Source: Actinomycetospora lemnae (lineage in GTDB: Bacteria > Actinomycetota > Actinomycetes > Mycobacteriales > Pseudonocardiaceae). Taken from it: 64,000 nucleotides of DNA. The notes under the pieces are model-generated. The model saw only the letters and a list, made by a program, of their open reading frames with translations, was not told the DNA's origin and did not search any database. Made by a program: the position numbers and the translations under genes. The stretch covers positions 62,001 through 126,000 of the forward strand of contig NZ_JAQZAO010000007.1 in the NCBI RefSeq assembly GCF_028737315.1, written 5' to 3'. This document shows positions 35,483-44,852 of the stretch, piece by piece; position 1 is the first letter of the stretch, and each line of letters begins with the position of its first letter.

Positions 35483-35590
35483 CTCATCTTCCCCGCGGAC
35501 GGGTCGGAATTGGCACCGTGATCGCCCGCAGAACGCTGGCGCCGGTTGCCGGGGTGTCATCGGGCCGGTCCCTCTACCCCTCTGGATGAG
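35483..35590 (-). promoter_or_regulatory. SAM-I (S-box) riboswitch in the thrC leader
   Basis: On the minus strand, P1 is CTCATC (35590-35585) pairing with GATGAG (35488-35483). The conserved core AGAGGGGTAGAGGGAC, GGCCCGATGA, CCCCGGCAACC and GGTGCCAATTCC (35517-35506) is present, and CCCG-TCCG-CGGG forms P4. These are the consensus elements of SAM-I. The Shine-Dalgarno sequence GAGGAGG (35485-35479) shares its first three bases with the 3' strand of P1. SAM binding, which stabilises P1, would therefore hide it and repress translation. No terminator hairpin with a T-tract is seen. About 175 bases remain between this and holA, holding the two divergent promoters (minus TAGTGT at 35640-35635 is a candidate). 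Confidence 0.93.
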
Positions 35591-35764
35591 CCGTATGCGG
35601 TTGTGCGGCGTCCCCCTGGGACATCCGGCGGAGAACACTACGGGACGCCGACCGGACCGACCACCGCCCGACCCGGGGCGAGACGCTCCTCACGGCCGCG
35701 TCGTCGCGTGGCCGTGCCGTCGCCGGACGCCGGGCCCGTCGGGGGCGCGTGGAACCATGAGGGC

Positions 35765-36802
35765 GTGAGCCCGTCGAGCACGTCCGACGCCCCGGGTCCG
35801 CTGCACCTGGTCGTCGGGGACGAGGGTCTGCTGGTCGAGCGGGCGGTGGCGCGGGCGATCGCGGCGGCACGCGACGCCGACCCGGCCGTCGAGGTCACCC
35901 GGCTCCCGGCCGGCGAGCTCACGGCGGGCGGGCTGGGCGAGCTGGTCAGCCCGTCACTGTTCGCGGAGTCGCGGGTCGTCGTCGTGGAGAACGGCCATGA
36001 CGCGGGCGCCGAGGTGACGACGCTGCTGCTCGACTACGCCAAGGCGCCGAGCGACGGCGTCACGCTCGTCGTCGTGCACCGCGGCCCGCCGAAGAGCGCC
36101 GGGCGCCGCCCCGCCAAGGGCGCCGCGAAGGGGGGCAAGGGCGGCGGCAAGGGTGACGCGCTGCTCGAGGGCCTGCGCAGCGCCGGGGCCACCGAGGCGT
36201 CCGCGGCGTCCCTGTCCGACGACGAGCGGGCCGACTTCGTGCGCACCGAGGTCCGCCAGGCCGGCGGCAAGATCACCGGTGAGGCGCTCGGCCTGCTCAT
36301 GGACGCCGTCGGCTCCGACCTGCGCGAGCTCGCCGCCGCCGCGTCCCAGCTCGCGTCCGACTCGGGCGGCCACGTGGACGCCGACGCCGTGCGGGCCTTC
36401 CACCGCGGGCGCGCCGAGGTCACGGGCTTCGCGGTGGCCGACCGGGCCATGACCGGCGACCGCACCGGCGCGCTGGAGGCCCTGCGCTGGGCGCTGGACA
36501 CCGGCGTGCCGCACGTCGTCGTCGCCGACGCCCTGGCCGACGGCGTGCGCACCGCCGCGCGGGTCGGCGCCGTCGGGCGCGGCGACCCGTACAGCCTCGC
36601 GTCGTCGCTGAAGATGCCGCCGTGGAAGGTGCGCCGGGGCCAGCAGAACGGTCGCGGCTGGTCGGCCGAGGGGCTCGCGCGGGCGATGGGCGTCGTCGCC
36701 GACCTCAACGCCGACGTCAAGGGTGCTGCGGCCGACCCGTCCTACGCGCTCGAGCACGCCGTGGAGCTCGTCGTCGCGGCCCGGGGGAGTGCCCGCCGCT
36801 GA
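35765..36802 (+). CDS. holA: DNA polymerase III subunit delta
   Basis: HolA is the subunit of the clamp loader that opens the beta clamp. The 345-residue protein matches: PLHLVVGDEGLLVERAVARA at the start, LVSPSLFAESRVVVVENGHD, GLLMDAVGSDLRELAAAASQ and YSLASSLKMPPWKVRRGQQN. The linker at 115-135 is Lys/Gly-rich (KSAGRRPAKGAAKGGKGGGK). The start is GTG 35765; an AACCAT box begins 12 bases before it, a possible leaderless promoter. Two hairpins separate it from the convergent rpsT. Confidence 0.94.
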   Translation: MSPSSTSDAPGPLHLVVGDEGLLVERAVARAIAAARDADPAVEVTRLPAGELTAGGLGELVSPSLFAESRVVVVENGHDAGAEVTTLLLDYAKAPSDGVTLVVVHRGPPKSAGRRPAKGAAKGGKGGGKGDALLEGLRSAGATEASAASLSDDERADFVRTEVRQAGGKITGEALGLLMDAVGSDLRELAAAASQLASDSGGHVDADAVRAFHRGRAEVTGFAVADRAMTGDRTGALEALRWALDTGVPHVVVADALADGVRTAARVGAVGRGDPYSLASSLKMPPWKVRRGQQNGRGWSAEGLARAMGVVADLNADVKGAAADPSYALEHAVELVVAARGSARR

Positions 36803-36842
36803 GGACCCGTCCAAGATCGAAGGACGGATACGGACGTTCAAC

Positions 36843-36865
36843 GTCAGCGAAGGCACTTCGCTGAC
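36843..36865 (+). terminator. Terminator hairpin after holA
   Basis: GTCAGCGAAG and CTTCGCTGAC form a perfect 10-bp stem with a GCA loop, 40 bases after the holA stop. Confidence 0.7.
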
Positions 36866-36880
36866 ACCATCCCGCACACG

Positions 36881-36922
36881 CGACACGGCCCGCCCCCGGC
36901 GCACCGGGGACGGGCCGTGTCG
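36881..36922 (-). terminator. Long terminator hairpin after rpsT
   Basis: CGACACGGCCCG (36881-36892) pairs with CGGGCCGTGTCG (36911-36922), continued inside by CCCCGG and CCGGGG around a CGCA loop. The 42-base hairpin sits 15 bases past the rpsT stop and could stop transcription from both sides. Confidence 0.8.
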
Positions 36923-36937
36923 AGCGGGAGGGGCCGG

Positions 36938-37231
36938 TCAGGCCGGGGTCTTGCCCGCCTTGGCGTCGACCGTGAAGCGCTCGGCGCGGTGGGCCATGCG
37001 CGACTTCTTGTTCGCCGCCTGGTTCTTGTGGATGACGCCCTTGCTGACGGCCTTGTCGAGGAGACGGGCGGCCTCGCGCTGACGCGTGGTGGCCTGCTCC
37101 TGGTCGCCACCCTCGACGGCCTCGCGGTAGCGGCGGATCGCGGTCTTGATGCGCGACTTGACGGCCTTGTTCTTGCGGCGCGCCTCCTCGTTCTTGCGGA
37201 TGCGCTTGACCTGCTGCTTGATGTTCGCCAC
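36938..37231 (-). CDS. rpsT: 30S ribosomal protein S20
   Basis: The 97-residue, lysine/arginine-rich protein starts [20 protein letters not shown] and contains [15 protein letters not shown] and [18 protein letters not shown], typical of bS20, which binds 16S rRNA early in 30S assembly. The start codon is GTG. It is encoded opposite to holA and lepA, as in mycobacteria. A possible -10 (TAACCT on the minus strand, 37319-37314) would give a leader of about 75 bases. Confidence 0.97.
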   Translation of the reverse strand: MANIKQQVKRIRKNEEARRKNKAVKSRIKTAIRRYREAVEGGDQEQATTRQREAARLLDKAVSKGVIHKNQAANKKSRMAHRAERFTVDAKAGKTPA

Positions 37232-37402
37232 GGAGTTCTCGGACCTCGTCTGTCGGTGCTGTACGGCTCACGGGAGCGCGCGGGGGCGCTCGACCGCCTC
37301 ACGCAGTACGACGAGGTTACCAACCCCGCACATCGCAGAAGGTCACCGGGCCTCGTGGGACGATGGGGGGGAGCCGGCCGAGTCGAGAGCGCGAGGAACC
37401 CG

Positions 37403-39316
37403 TTGAGCCAGACCACCCAGCAGTCCGCCGATACCCCCGGACGGCCGGGCACGAAGGGCTTCGCGGACGAGACGTTCACGCCGCCCGCGCAGATCCGCAA
37501 CTTCTGCATCATCGCCCACATCGACCACGGCAAGTCGACGCTGGCCGACCGGATGCTGCAGCTCACGGGCGTCCTCGGCGAGCGCGCCTACCGCGCGCAG
37601 TACCTCGACCGCATGGACATCGAGCGCGAGCGCGGCATCACGATCAAGGCGCAGAACGTGCGCCTGCCCTGGTACGCCGCGGGCCCCGACGGCGAGATGC
37701 GCGACCACGTCCTGCACCTCATCGACACCCCGGGCCACGTCGACTTCACCTACGAGGTCAGCCGCTCGCTGGCCGCGTGCGAGGGCGCGATCCTGCTGGT
37801 CGACGCCGCGCAGGGCATCGAGGCGCAGACCCTGGCCAACCTCTACCTGGCCATGGAGCACGACCTCGAGATCATCCCGGTGCTCAACAAGATCGACCTG
37901 CCGGCCGCCGAGCCCGAGCGCTACGCCGAGGAGATCGCGCACCTCATCGGCTGCGAGCCCGACGAGGTCCTGCGCATCAGCGCCAAGACCGGTGACGGCG
38001 TCGAGGCGGTGCTCGACGAGGTCGTGCGCCGCGTCCCGGCCCCGGTCGGCGACGCCGACGCCCCGGCGCGCGCCATGATCTTCGACTCGGTCTACGACAC
38101 CTACCGCGGCGTCGTCACCTACATCCGCGTCGTCGACGGCCGGATCACCCCGCGCGAGCGCATCAGGATGATGTCGACCGGCGCGGTCCACGAGCTGCTC
38201 GAGGTCGGGATCATCTCGCCGGACCAGAAGCCCTGCCAGGGGCTCGGCGTCGGCGAGGTGGGCTACCTCATGACCGGCGTCAAGGACGTCCGCCAGTCGC
38301 GCGTCGGCGACACCGTCACCTGGGAGCGCAAGGGCGCCACCGAGCCCCTCGGCGGGTACCGCGACCCGCAGCCGATGGTGTACTCCGGCCTCTATCCCAT
38401 CGACGGGTCGGACTACCCGATCCTGCGCGACGCGCTGGACCGCCTGCGGCTCAACGACGCCGCCCTGTCCTACGAGCCGGAGACGTCGGCGGCGCTGGGC
38501 TTCGGGTTCCGCTGCGGCTTCCTCGGCCTGCTGCACCTGGAGATCACCCGCGACCGGCTCGAGCGCGAGTACGGCCTCGACCTCATCTCCACGGCGCCCA
38601 ACACCGTCTACCGCGTCGTGCTCGACGACGGCGGGGAGGTGGAGGTCACCAACCCCGCGGAGTGGCCCGAGGGCAAGGTCGCGACGATCTACGAGCCGAT
38701 CACCAAGGTCTCGGTGCTCGCCCCGTCCGACTTCGTCGGGCCGATCATGGAGCTCTGCCAGTCGCGGCGCGGGTCGCTCGAGGGCATGGACTACCTGTCC
38801 GACAGTCGCGTCGAGCTGCGCTACACGATGCCGCTCGCCGAGATCATCTTCGACTTCTTCGACGTGCTGAAGTCGCGCACCCGCGGCTACGCTTCGCTGA
38901 ACTACGAGCCCGCCGGCGAGCAGGCCGCCGACCTGGTCAAGGTCGACATCCTGCTGCAGGGCGAGCCCGTCGACGCGTTCTCGGCGATCGTGCACAAGGA
39001 CGCGGCCTACGCCTACGGCAACGACATGGCCGGCAAGCTGCGCGAGCTCATCCCGCGCCAGCAGTTCGAGGTGCCGATCCAGGCCGCCATCGGCTCGCGG
39101 ATCATCGCCCGCGAGACCATCCGCGCCATCCGCAAGGACGTGCTCTCCAAGTGCTACGGCGGGGACATCACCCGCAAGCGCAAGCTGCTCGAGAAGCAGA
39201 AGGAGGGCAAGAAGCGGATGAAGACCATCGGGCGGGTCGACGTCCCGCAGGAGGCCTTCGTCGCGGCGCTGTCGACCGACCAGAACGCGGTGGACAAGGC
39301 GAAGTCGAAGAAGTAG
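37403..39316 (+). CDS. lepA: Elongation factor 4 (LepA)
   Basis: LepA is a ribosome-dependent GTPase that back-translocates or aids 30S assembly. From TTG 37403, preceded by GAGGAA, it has 637 residues. GTPase motifs: HIDHGKST (from residue 39), [16 protein letters not shown]. Domain II starts near [20 protein letters not shown], and the LepA-specific C-terminal domain ends [20 protein letters not shown]. Residues 1-30 ([16 protein letters not shown]) are variable. The usual holA-rpsT-lepA order holds. Confidence 0.95.
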   Translation: MSQTTQQSADTPGRPGTKGFADETFTPPAQIRNFCIIAHIDHGKSTLADRMLQLTGVLGERAYRAQYLDRMDIERERGITIKAQNVRLPWYAAGPDGEMRDHVLHLIDTPGHVDFTYEVSRSLAACEGAILLVDAAQGIEAQTLANLYLAMEHDLEIIPVLNKIDLPAAEPERYAEEIAHLIGCEPDEVLRISAKTGDGVEAVLDEVVRRVPAPVGDADAPARAMIFDSVYDTYRGVVTYIRVVDGRITPRERIRMMSTGAVHELLEVGIISPDQKPCQGLGVGEVGYLMTGVKDVRQSRVGDTVTWERKGATEPLGGYRDPQPMVYSGLYPIDGSDYPILRDALDRLRLNDAALSYEPETSAALGFGFRCGFLGLLHLEITRDRLEREYGLDLISTAPNTVYRVVLDDGGEVEVTNPAEWPEGKVATIYEPITKVSVLAPSDFVGPIMELCQSRRGSLEGMDYLSDSRVELRYTMPLAEIIFDFFDVLKSRTRGYASLNYEPAGEQAADLVKVDILLQGEPVDAFSAIVHKDAAYAYGNDMAGKLRELIPRQQFEVPIQAAIGSRIIARETIRAIRKDVLSKCYGGDITRKRKLLEKQKEGKKRMKTIGRVDVPQEAFVAALSTDQNAVDKAKSKK

Positions 39317-39365
39317 TCCACTCCTGGACGACCCCGCGGTGAGCGGCCGGGAATGTCCACTCGCG

Positions 39366-39371
39366 TAGACT
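39366..39371 (+). promoter_or_regulatory. Candidate -10 box of the DEAD-box helicase gene (TAGACT)
   Basis: TAGACT lies 106 bases before the GTG at 39472, giving a leader of about 95 bases. Long 5' leaders are common for DEAD-box RNA helicase genes that are cold-induced or autoregulated, but no specific motif is seen. Confidence 0.45.
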
Positions 39372-39471
39372 GGTTGTCAGCGCCGAGCTGTCGGCCTGGG
39401 TGGGACCTCGCGGTGTGAGCGGGTCCGCGGACAGCTCTCGTTGTCCGAGCTCCCTCTCCCGAAAGATCTAC

Positions 39472-41382
39472 GTGACCAACGCTGCTGTCCTGTCCGATCA
39501 CGACGTCGAGCTCGTCGACGTGATCTCCCCCTCGACCCCGGAGGCGTCCGACGCCTCCGACGACGCCGCCGACGCCGCGGCCATCGACGACCGGCCCACG
39601 GGCGAGGACGTCGAGAACACCGACGAGAACACCGACGAGACCTCCGTCGAGAACACCGACGAGACCGACGAGACGCCGGCCTCGGGCTTCGCCGCGCTCG
39701 GGCTCGCGGAGCGGTTGCTGCCGACCCTGGTCCAGTCCGGGTTCGACACGCCGACGCCGATCCAGGCCGAGACGATCCCGCTGCTGCTCTCGGGCCGCGA
39801 CGTCCTCGGCCTCGCACAGACCGGCACCGGCAAGACCGCCGCGTTCGCGCTGCCGATCCTCTCGGCGATCGACCCGGCGCAGAAGGGCGTCCAGGCCCTC
39901 GTGCTGACGCCGACCCGCGAGCTCGCGATCCAGGTCGCCGAGGCCGTCGAGCGCCTCGGCGCCGGTGTCCCGGGCCTCGAGGTCGTCCAGCTCTACGGCG
40001 GCGCGCCCTACGGTCCGCAGCTGCACGGGCTGCGCCGCGGCGGGCAGATCGTCGTCGGCACCCCCGGCCGCGTGGCCGACCACCTCGAGAAGGGCACGCT
40101 CGACCTCTCGCGGGTCGCGCACTTCGTCCTCGACGAGGCCGACGAGATGCTGCAGATGGGCTTCCTCGAGGAGGTCGAGGCGCTCTTCGAGCGGCTTCCC
40201 GACGACCGTCAGGTCGCCCTGTTCTCGGCGACGATGCCCGCGGCGATCCGCGAGGTCTCGCGCCGGCACCTCAACGCGCCGGCCGAGGTCTCGATCAAGT
40301 CGAAGACCCAGACGGCGGTGAACACCCGCCAGCGCTACGTCGTGCTGCCCGAGCGGCAGAAGGCCGACGCGCTGTCGCGGATCCTGCAGGTCGAGGACTT
40401 CGACGCCTGCCTGGTGTTCGTGCGCACCCGCCAGAACACCACGGACGTCACCGAGGCGCTGCACCGCCGCGGCTTCGCGGCCGTCGCGATCTCCGGCGAC
40501 CTGTCGCAGCCGCAGCGCGAGAAGACGATCGGCGACCTGCGCGCCGGCAAGATCGACGTGCTGGTGGCCACCGACGTCGCCGCCCGCGGCCTCGACGTCG
40601 ACCGCATCTCGCTCGTCGTCAACCACGACCTGCCGCCCGACTCCGAGTCCTACGTGCACCGCATCGGTCGCACCGGCCGGGCCGGGCGCAGCGGCGAGGC
40701 GATCTCGTTCGTCACCCGCGGCCAGATCCGCACGATGCGGATGATCGAGGGCGTCACCAAGCAGAAGGCCGAGGAGATGTCGGTGCCGGGCACCGACGAG
40801 GTCAACGAGGTGCGCAAGCGCCGCTTCGCCGACCGCATCACCGGCACCCTCGACGGCACCGTCGCCGGCGGCGACGCGATGGACGTCTTCCGCGGGATCG
40901 TCGGCGACTACGTCGCCGAGACCGGGGTCGACCCGATGGAGCTGGCGGCGTCGCTGGCCAAGATGGTCCAGGGCGACAAGCCGCTGCTGGTCGAGGACCT
41001 GCCCGCCCCGCCGCCGCGCGGCGAGCGCCCCGACCGCAAGGGCCCCAAGCCCGAGCGCGGCCAGGGTCGCGGCAAGGCGCCGTCCTGGTCGGTCGGGTCG
41101 GGCACCGACACCTACCGCATCGACGTCGGCCACAACCAGCGCGTGCGGCCGGGCGCCATCGTCGGGGCCATCGCCAACGAGGCCGGCCTCGACTCGGCGC
41201 ACATCGGGCACATCGACATCCGCACCGACCACACGCTGGTCGAGCTGCCCGCCGACGTGCCCGGACCCGTGGTCAAGCGCCTGCAGCGCGCCCGCGTCGC
41301 CGGCCGCCCGATGGGCCTGCGCCGCGCGTCGGGCGACGAGGCGGCGTCCTCGCGCGGATCCCGCGGCCCCAAGCGTCGGTAG
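39472..41382 (+). CDS. DEAD-box ATP-dependent RNA helicase (DeaD/CsdA-like)
   Basis: The 636-residue RNA helicase has an acidic N-terminus with Glu-Asn-Thr-Asp repeats, a Q motif (TPTPIQAETIP), motif I AQTGTGKTAAF (from ~115), DEAD box (221-224), SAT motif (FSATMP) and motif VI HRIGRTGRAGRSG. The C-terminal DbpA-like RNA-binding domain (TYRIDVGHNQRVRPGAIVGA) precedes a basic tail. This architecture fits DeaD, which helps ribosome assembly and RNA turnover, often with RNase E. The GTG at 39472 follows GAAAG at good spacing; the frame is open upstream to 39400. Within the N-terminus, GAGAACACCGAC is repeated (39611-39673). Confidence 0.93.
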   Translation: MTNAAVLSDHDVELVDVISPSTPEASDASDDAADAAAIDDRPTGEDVENTDENTDETSVENTDETDETPASGFAALGLAERLLPTLVQSGFDTPTPIQAETIPLLLSGRDVLGLAQTGTGKTAAFALPILSAIDPAQKGVQALVLTPTRELAIQVAEAVERLGAGVPGLEVVQLYGGAPYGPQLHGLRRGGQIVVGTPGRVADHLEKGTLDLSRVAHFVLDEADEMLQMGFLEEVEALFERLPDDRQVALFSATMPAAIREVSRRHLNAPAEVSIKSKTQTAVNTRQRYVVLPERQKADALSRILQVEDFDACLVFVRTRQNTTDVTEALHRRGFAAVAISGDLSQPQREKTIGDLRAGKIDVLVATDVAARGLDVDRISLVVNHDLPPDSESYVHRIGRTGRAGRSGEAISFVTRGQIRTMRMIEGVTKQKAEEMSVPGTDEVNEVRKRRFADRITGTLDGTVAGGDAMDVFRGIVGDYVAETGVDPMELAASLAKMVQGDKPLLVEDLPAPPPRGERPDRKGPKPERGQGRGKAPSWSVGSGTDTYRIDVGHNQRVRPGAIVGAIANEAGLDSAHIGHIDIRTDHTLVELPADVPGPVVKRLQRARVAGRPMGLRRASGDEAASSRGSRGPKRR

Positions 41383-41394
41383 GGCGCGCGACGA

Positions 41395-42540
41395 TCAGGA
41401 GCGGTCGGCGCGTCGTCGGCCGTCGGTGACGAGCCCGTCATCGACGGCCGCGCCGAGTCGCGGCTGGTAGTGGCGCGTGAAGATCGTCGACATCAGTTCG
41501 CGGCGGCTCCCCACGCCCGCCTTCTCGAACACAGCGCGCAAGTGGTCCTGGACCGTGTAGGCCGACATGTGCAGCGATGCCGCGATCTGCTTGGTGCTGC
41601 GTCCCCGCAGCACCTGCTCGGTCACCTCACGCTCCCGGACCGTCAGACCGTAGACGTCGAGAACCACCGCGATCAGGTCGTTCAGGCCCGCGGGGCCCAC
41701 CGACACCGCGGTCCGACCACCGTCGAGAGGCCAGGCGTGGAGCGCGGCCCAGCGCCCGGTGCGGGTGAACGCGCACGAGCGCGCGGGCCTCTCGGGGTTG
41801 GCCATCGAGTGCGACACGAGAGCGCGCAGGGTGTTCGGCGTGCGCGTGCCTCGGACTCCTGACTCCTGCAACTCGTTCAGCCACCGCTCGGCTGTCGGGC
41901 TGCTCGAGATGATCGTGTGGTCGCCGTCCACCACCGTGAGGCCCGGGGCATCGGGTAGATCTCCGAAGTCGGCGCCCTCGAGTGCCAGGGACGCCCGGAC
42001 GGCATCGGCCACCGGTGCGGCCAAGCCGCGTGCCACGGCCACGTCGCCGGCGGAGAAGCCCGCGCTGCCGCTGCGACACCACACCAACAGGCCCCACACG
42101 TACGGGCCGTGGCGGAGGACGACCCGCATCTCATCGGACATCCCGAGCGGTCGGAGGATGTCCCGGTAGTAGGTGTCGGCGGGCAGCTCGTCGCGCGCCG
42201 ACTCGCTCAGGACGCTGACCGTCGCCCGCCGAGCGACGAGGGCGCGGAGGTTGTCCGCGCCCTCGTGGTCGACGTGCTCGATCTCGAACATCCGCGGCAG
42301 CACCTCGTCGGGGAACGAGGAGTCGTGGACGCCGCCCGTGTCGAGCAGTGTGGCCGGGTCGAGCAGGACGGCGCACGAGAAGTCCGCGGGCACCCGGTGG
42401 CCCAGGGCGCCTGCGGCCGCCCGAAGGACCTCGACCGCGGGCATGGTGGCGCGGACGGAGCGGCGGAAGGTCCGTACCGCCGACTCTGCGGCATCGCGGG
42501 CGACCACGACCACGGAGTGTAAGGCGCGAGCGCCGTCCAT
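41395..42540 (-). CDS. LuxR-family transcriptional regulator with GAF-like sensor domain
   Basis: The 381-residue protein has an N-terminal GAF-like domain (FSCAVLLDPATLLDTGGVHD, PRMFEIEHVDHEGADNLRAL), a PAS-like middle (GLTVVDGDHTIISSSPTAER) and a C-terminal LuxR helix-turn-helix (LTVREREVTEQVLRGRSTKQ, IAASLHMSAYTVQDHLRAVF). The ligand is unknown. The family is common in actinobacteria and often controls neighbouring oxidoreductases, so the divergent FAD gene is a possible target. I take ATG 42540; an internal ATG near 42444 (MPAVEVLRAAAG) is equally usual for relatives, and the frame stays open to 42642. Confidence 0.85.
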   Translation of the reverse strand: MDGARALHSVVVVARDAAESAVRTFRRSVRATMPAVEVLRAAAGALGHRVPADFSCAVLLDPATLLDTGGVHDSSFPDEVLPRMFEIEHVDHEGADNLRALVARRATVSVLSESARDELPADTYYRDILRPLGMSDEMRVVLRHGPYVWGLLVWCRSGSAGFSAGDVAVARGLAAPVADAVRASLALEGADFGDLPDAPGLTVVDGDHTIISSSPTAERWLNELQESGVRGTRTPNTLRALVSHSMANPERPARSCAFTRTGRWAALHAWPLDGGRTAVSVGPAGLNDLIAVVLDVYGLTVREREVTEQVLRGRSTKQIAASLHMSAYTVQDHLRAVFEKAGVGSRRELMSTIFTRHYQPRLGAAVDDGLVTDGRRRADRS

Positions 42541-42880
42541 CCCAGCTTTCTGGGGTACGCAGGAGATCCGCGTGGACCTAGCGTGATCAGCGTCGTCGGC
42601 CGGCCCATCGGGGGGTGGGCCGGCCGACGTGCTCCGCTTCATCGCGGCTCCTCATCCGCCCCTGAGCACGTCGCGCCTCACGGCTCCGTCCTGGCGGCCG
42701 GCAGTCCCCGTGGTGCTCATCGCCGGTGCCTGCTCGTACCGGCTCGAGCACCGATGAGGACCTCCCGAGATGCGGCCGTGTCCCATCGGGATGTCTCGTC
42801 GGGATGCGCTCGCGCGCCCGGGTGGTTGACCCTGCAGGAGCAGGGGCACTCACCCGGGGACGGCGCGGAGGAGCGGACTG
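42541..42880. other. Divergent intergenic region with a 13-bp-stem hairpin
   Basis: The 340-bp gap between the LuxR gene (minus) and the FAD protein gene (plus) has no supportable gene; a plus-strand frame of 131 codons (42583-42978) is a shadow with no family-like pattern. GTCGGCCGGCCCA (42595-42607) pairs perfectly with TGGGCCGGCCGAC (42616-42628) around a TCGGGGGG loop. No gene ends next to it. A degenerate repeat-like GAAGCGGAGCACG lies on the minus strand near 42640. Confidence 0.6.
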
Positions 42881-44848
42881 GTGCCACGGTCGGTCGTGAT
42901 CGTCGGGGGTGGACCCCGCGGGACGGGTGTCCTGGAACGCCTGGCCGCGAGCGCGCCGGAGTTCCTGCCTCCGGGTGAGGTGCTCGACGTCCACCTCGTC
43001 GACCCCTACCCCCAGGGCGCAGGGCGCATCTGGCGCGAGGACCAGTCGGCGCTGCTGTGGATGAACTCCATGGCCGCCGACGTCACGATGTTCACCGACG
43101 ACAGCGTGCGCTGTGACGGGCCCATCGTGCCCGGCCCGTCGCTCTACGAGTGGGCCGTGGCGGTCCGCGACGGCGAGCTGGACGGCGAGACGGTCCCCGA
43201 CGGCCCCGTCGGCGACGAGCTGCGGGCCCTCGGACCGGCGACGTTCGCCACCCGGCGCCTCCAGAGCCACTACCTGGACTTCGTGCTGCGCCGTGTCCTC
43301 GCGACCCTGCCGCCGCAGGTCCGCGTGCACCGGCACGGCACGCGCGCGGTCGGGCTGCGGCGCGGCACCCCGGACACGGTGTTCCTCGAGGGCGGTGGCG
43401 AGCTGCCCGCCGACGTGCTCGTGCTCGCCTCCGGCCACCTCGACGCGGCGCCCACCGAGGACGAGGCGGCGCTCGCCGCGCACGCCGACGCGCACGGGCT
43501 GCGCTACTTCCCGCCGGAGCAGACCACCGACTCCGACCTCGACCGCATCCCCGCCGGCGACACCGTGATCGCCCGCGGGATGGGCCTGGCGTTCATCGAC
43601 CTCGTGGTGCTGCTGTTCGAGGGGCGCGGCGGCCGGTTCCGCGACCGCGGTGACGGCGCGCTCGACTACGAGCCCTCCGGCCGCGAGCCCGTCGTGCACG
43701 TCGGCTCCGGCCGTGGCGTGCCGTACCACGCGAAGACCGAGTACGCCCTGCGCGGACCGCGGCCCCCGCTGCCGCGCTTCCTCGGCCCCGACGAGATCGC
43801 CGCCTTCGTCCGGCGCGGCGACGTCGACCTGCGCCGCGACGTGTGGCCGCTCATGGCCAAGGAGGTCGGCTGGGCCTACTACCACGAGCTGTTCGCCGGC
43901 CACCCCGACCGCGTGCGCGGCGTCTGGGACGACTTCGCGCTGCGCTTCGCGGAGCTCGACTGGTACACGCCCGCGATGTGGGAGCTCGTCGCCGGGTTCG
44001 TCCCCGACCCCGCCGACCGGCTCGACTTCGAGCGGATGGACCGGCCGCTCGCCGACGTCTGCGAGTCCGACCTCGCGAGGCTGCAGGAGCGTCTGCGCAG
44101 CTACGTCCTCGACGACCTCGAGCGCCACGTCGACGACCGCTACACCGCCGAGCTCGGGGCGTTCGTCGGGCTGCTGAGCGTGTTCGCGCAGGTCGCGGAG
44201 CTCGCGGGGACGACGGCGCTCACGCCGCGCTCGCGCGCCCAGGACCTCGCCTGGTGGCAGAACTTCTTCAGCTCGCTCGCCAGCGGCCCGCCCGGGCCGC
44301 GCCTGCGCCAGCTGCTCGCGCTCTCCCGCGCCGGCTACGTCGTGTTCCTCGGGGCGGGCCTGCGCGTCGAGCCGGTCGACGGCGTCTTCCGGGCCACCAG
44401 CGCCTCGCTCGACGGCGTCGCCGTCACCGCGCAGACGTTCGTCGAGGCGCGCCTGTCGTCGCCGAGCGTGAGCCGCAGCGACGACCCGATGCTCGCCGGC
44501 CTGCACGCCGAGGGCCTGCTCGACGAGGAGACGCTGCGCGAGGAGCACACCGACGACGGGGGACAGGCCGTGCACGCCGCCGACGCCGCCGTCGCGCACT
44601 CCGGGGCGTCGGTGACCCTGCACAACACGGGCCTGGTACGGGTGCGTTCCTCGGACTTCCGCCTCGTCGACGCGCAGGGCCGTCCCGACCCCTGCCGGTT
44701 CGCGATCGGACCGCACACCAACGTGCGGCTGCCCGGGGCGTTCACCCGCCCGAACACCAACGCGCTGAGCTTCCGCGCCAACGACGCCCTGGCGCGCGCG
44801 GCGCTCGACGTCCTGGCCGCGGAACTCACGAGTCGACGCTCGGCCTGA
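42881..44848 (+). CDS. FAD/NAD(P)-binding protein (HnlA-like)
   Basis: The 655-residue protein has an N-terminal dinucleotide-binding motif VIVGGGPRGTGVLERLA, characteristic of the FAD-NAD(P)-binding family PF13454 found in actinobacteria and fungi (ornithine-monooxygenase-like N-terminus). WREDQSALLWMNSMAADVTM and YALRGPRPPLPRFLGPDEIA are also typical. The reaction is unknown. GGAGGAG lies 8 bases before the GTG start. It is followed after four bases by an alpha/beta hydrolase, so the two probably form an operon under the divergent LuxR protein. Confidence 0.85.
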   Translation: MPRSVVIVGGGPRGTGVLERLAASAPEFLPPGEVLDVHLVDPYPQGAGRIWREDQSALLWMNSMAADVTMFTDDSVRCDGPIVPGPSLYEWAVAVRDGELDGETVPDGPVGDELRALGPATFATRRLQSHYLDFVLRRVLATLPPQVRVHRHGTRAVGLRRGTPDTVFLEGGGELPADVLVLASGHLDAAPTEDEAALAAHADAHGLRYFPPEQTTDSDLDRIPAGDTVIARGMGLAFIDLVVLLFEGRGGRFRDRGDGALDYEPSGREPVVHVGSGRGVPYHAKTEYALRGPRPPLPRFLGPDEIAAFVRRGDVDLRRDVWPLMAKEVGWAYYHELFAGHPDRVRGVWDDFALRFAELDWYTPAMWELVAGFVPDPADRLDFERMDRPLADVCESDLARLQERLRSYVLDDLERHVDDRYTAELGAFVGLLSVFAQVAELAGTTALTPRSRAQDLAWWQNFFSSLASGPPGPRLRQLLALSRAGYVVFLGAGLRVEPVDGVFRATSASLDGVAVTAQTFVEARLSSPSVSRSDDPMLAGLHAEGLLDEETLREEHTDDGGQAVHAADAAVAHSGASVTLHNTGLVRVRSSDFRLVDAQGRPDPCRFAIGPHTNVRLPGAFTRPNTNALSFRANDALARAALDVLAAELTSRRSA

Positions 44849-44852
44849 TCTG

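Noticed and set aside
39400-39471. Upstream extension of the DEAD-box helicase frame as coding
   Set aside because: Lies after the -10 candidate but has no homologous sequence, and the GTG at 39472 has its own ribosome binding site.
42583-42978. 131-codon plus-strand frame in the LuxR-FAD intergenic gap
   Set aside because: Overlaps the start of the FAD protein in another frame, has no ribosome binding site, and reads as random.
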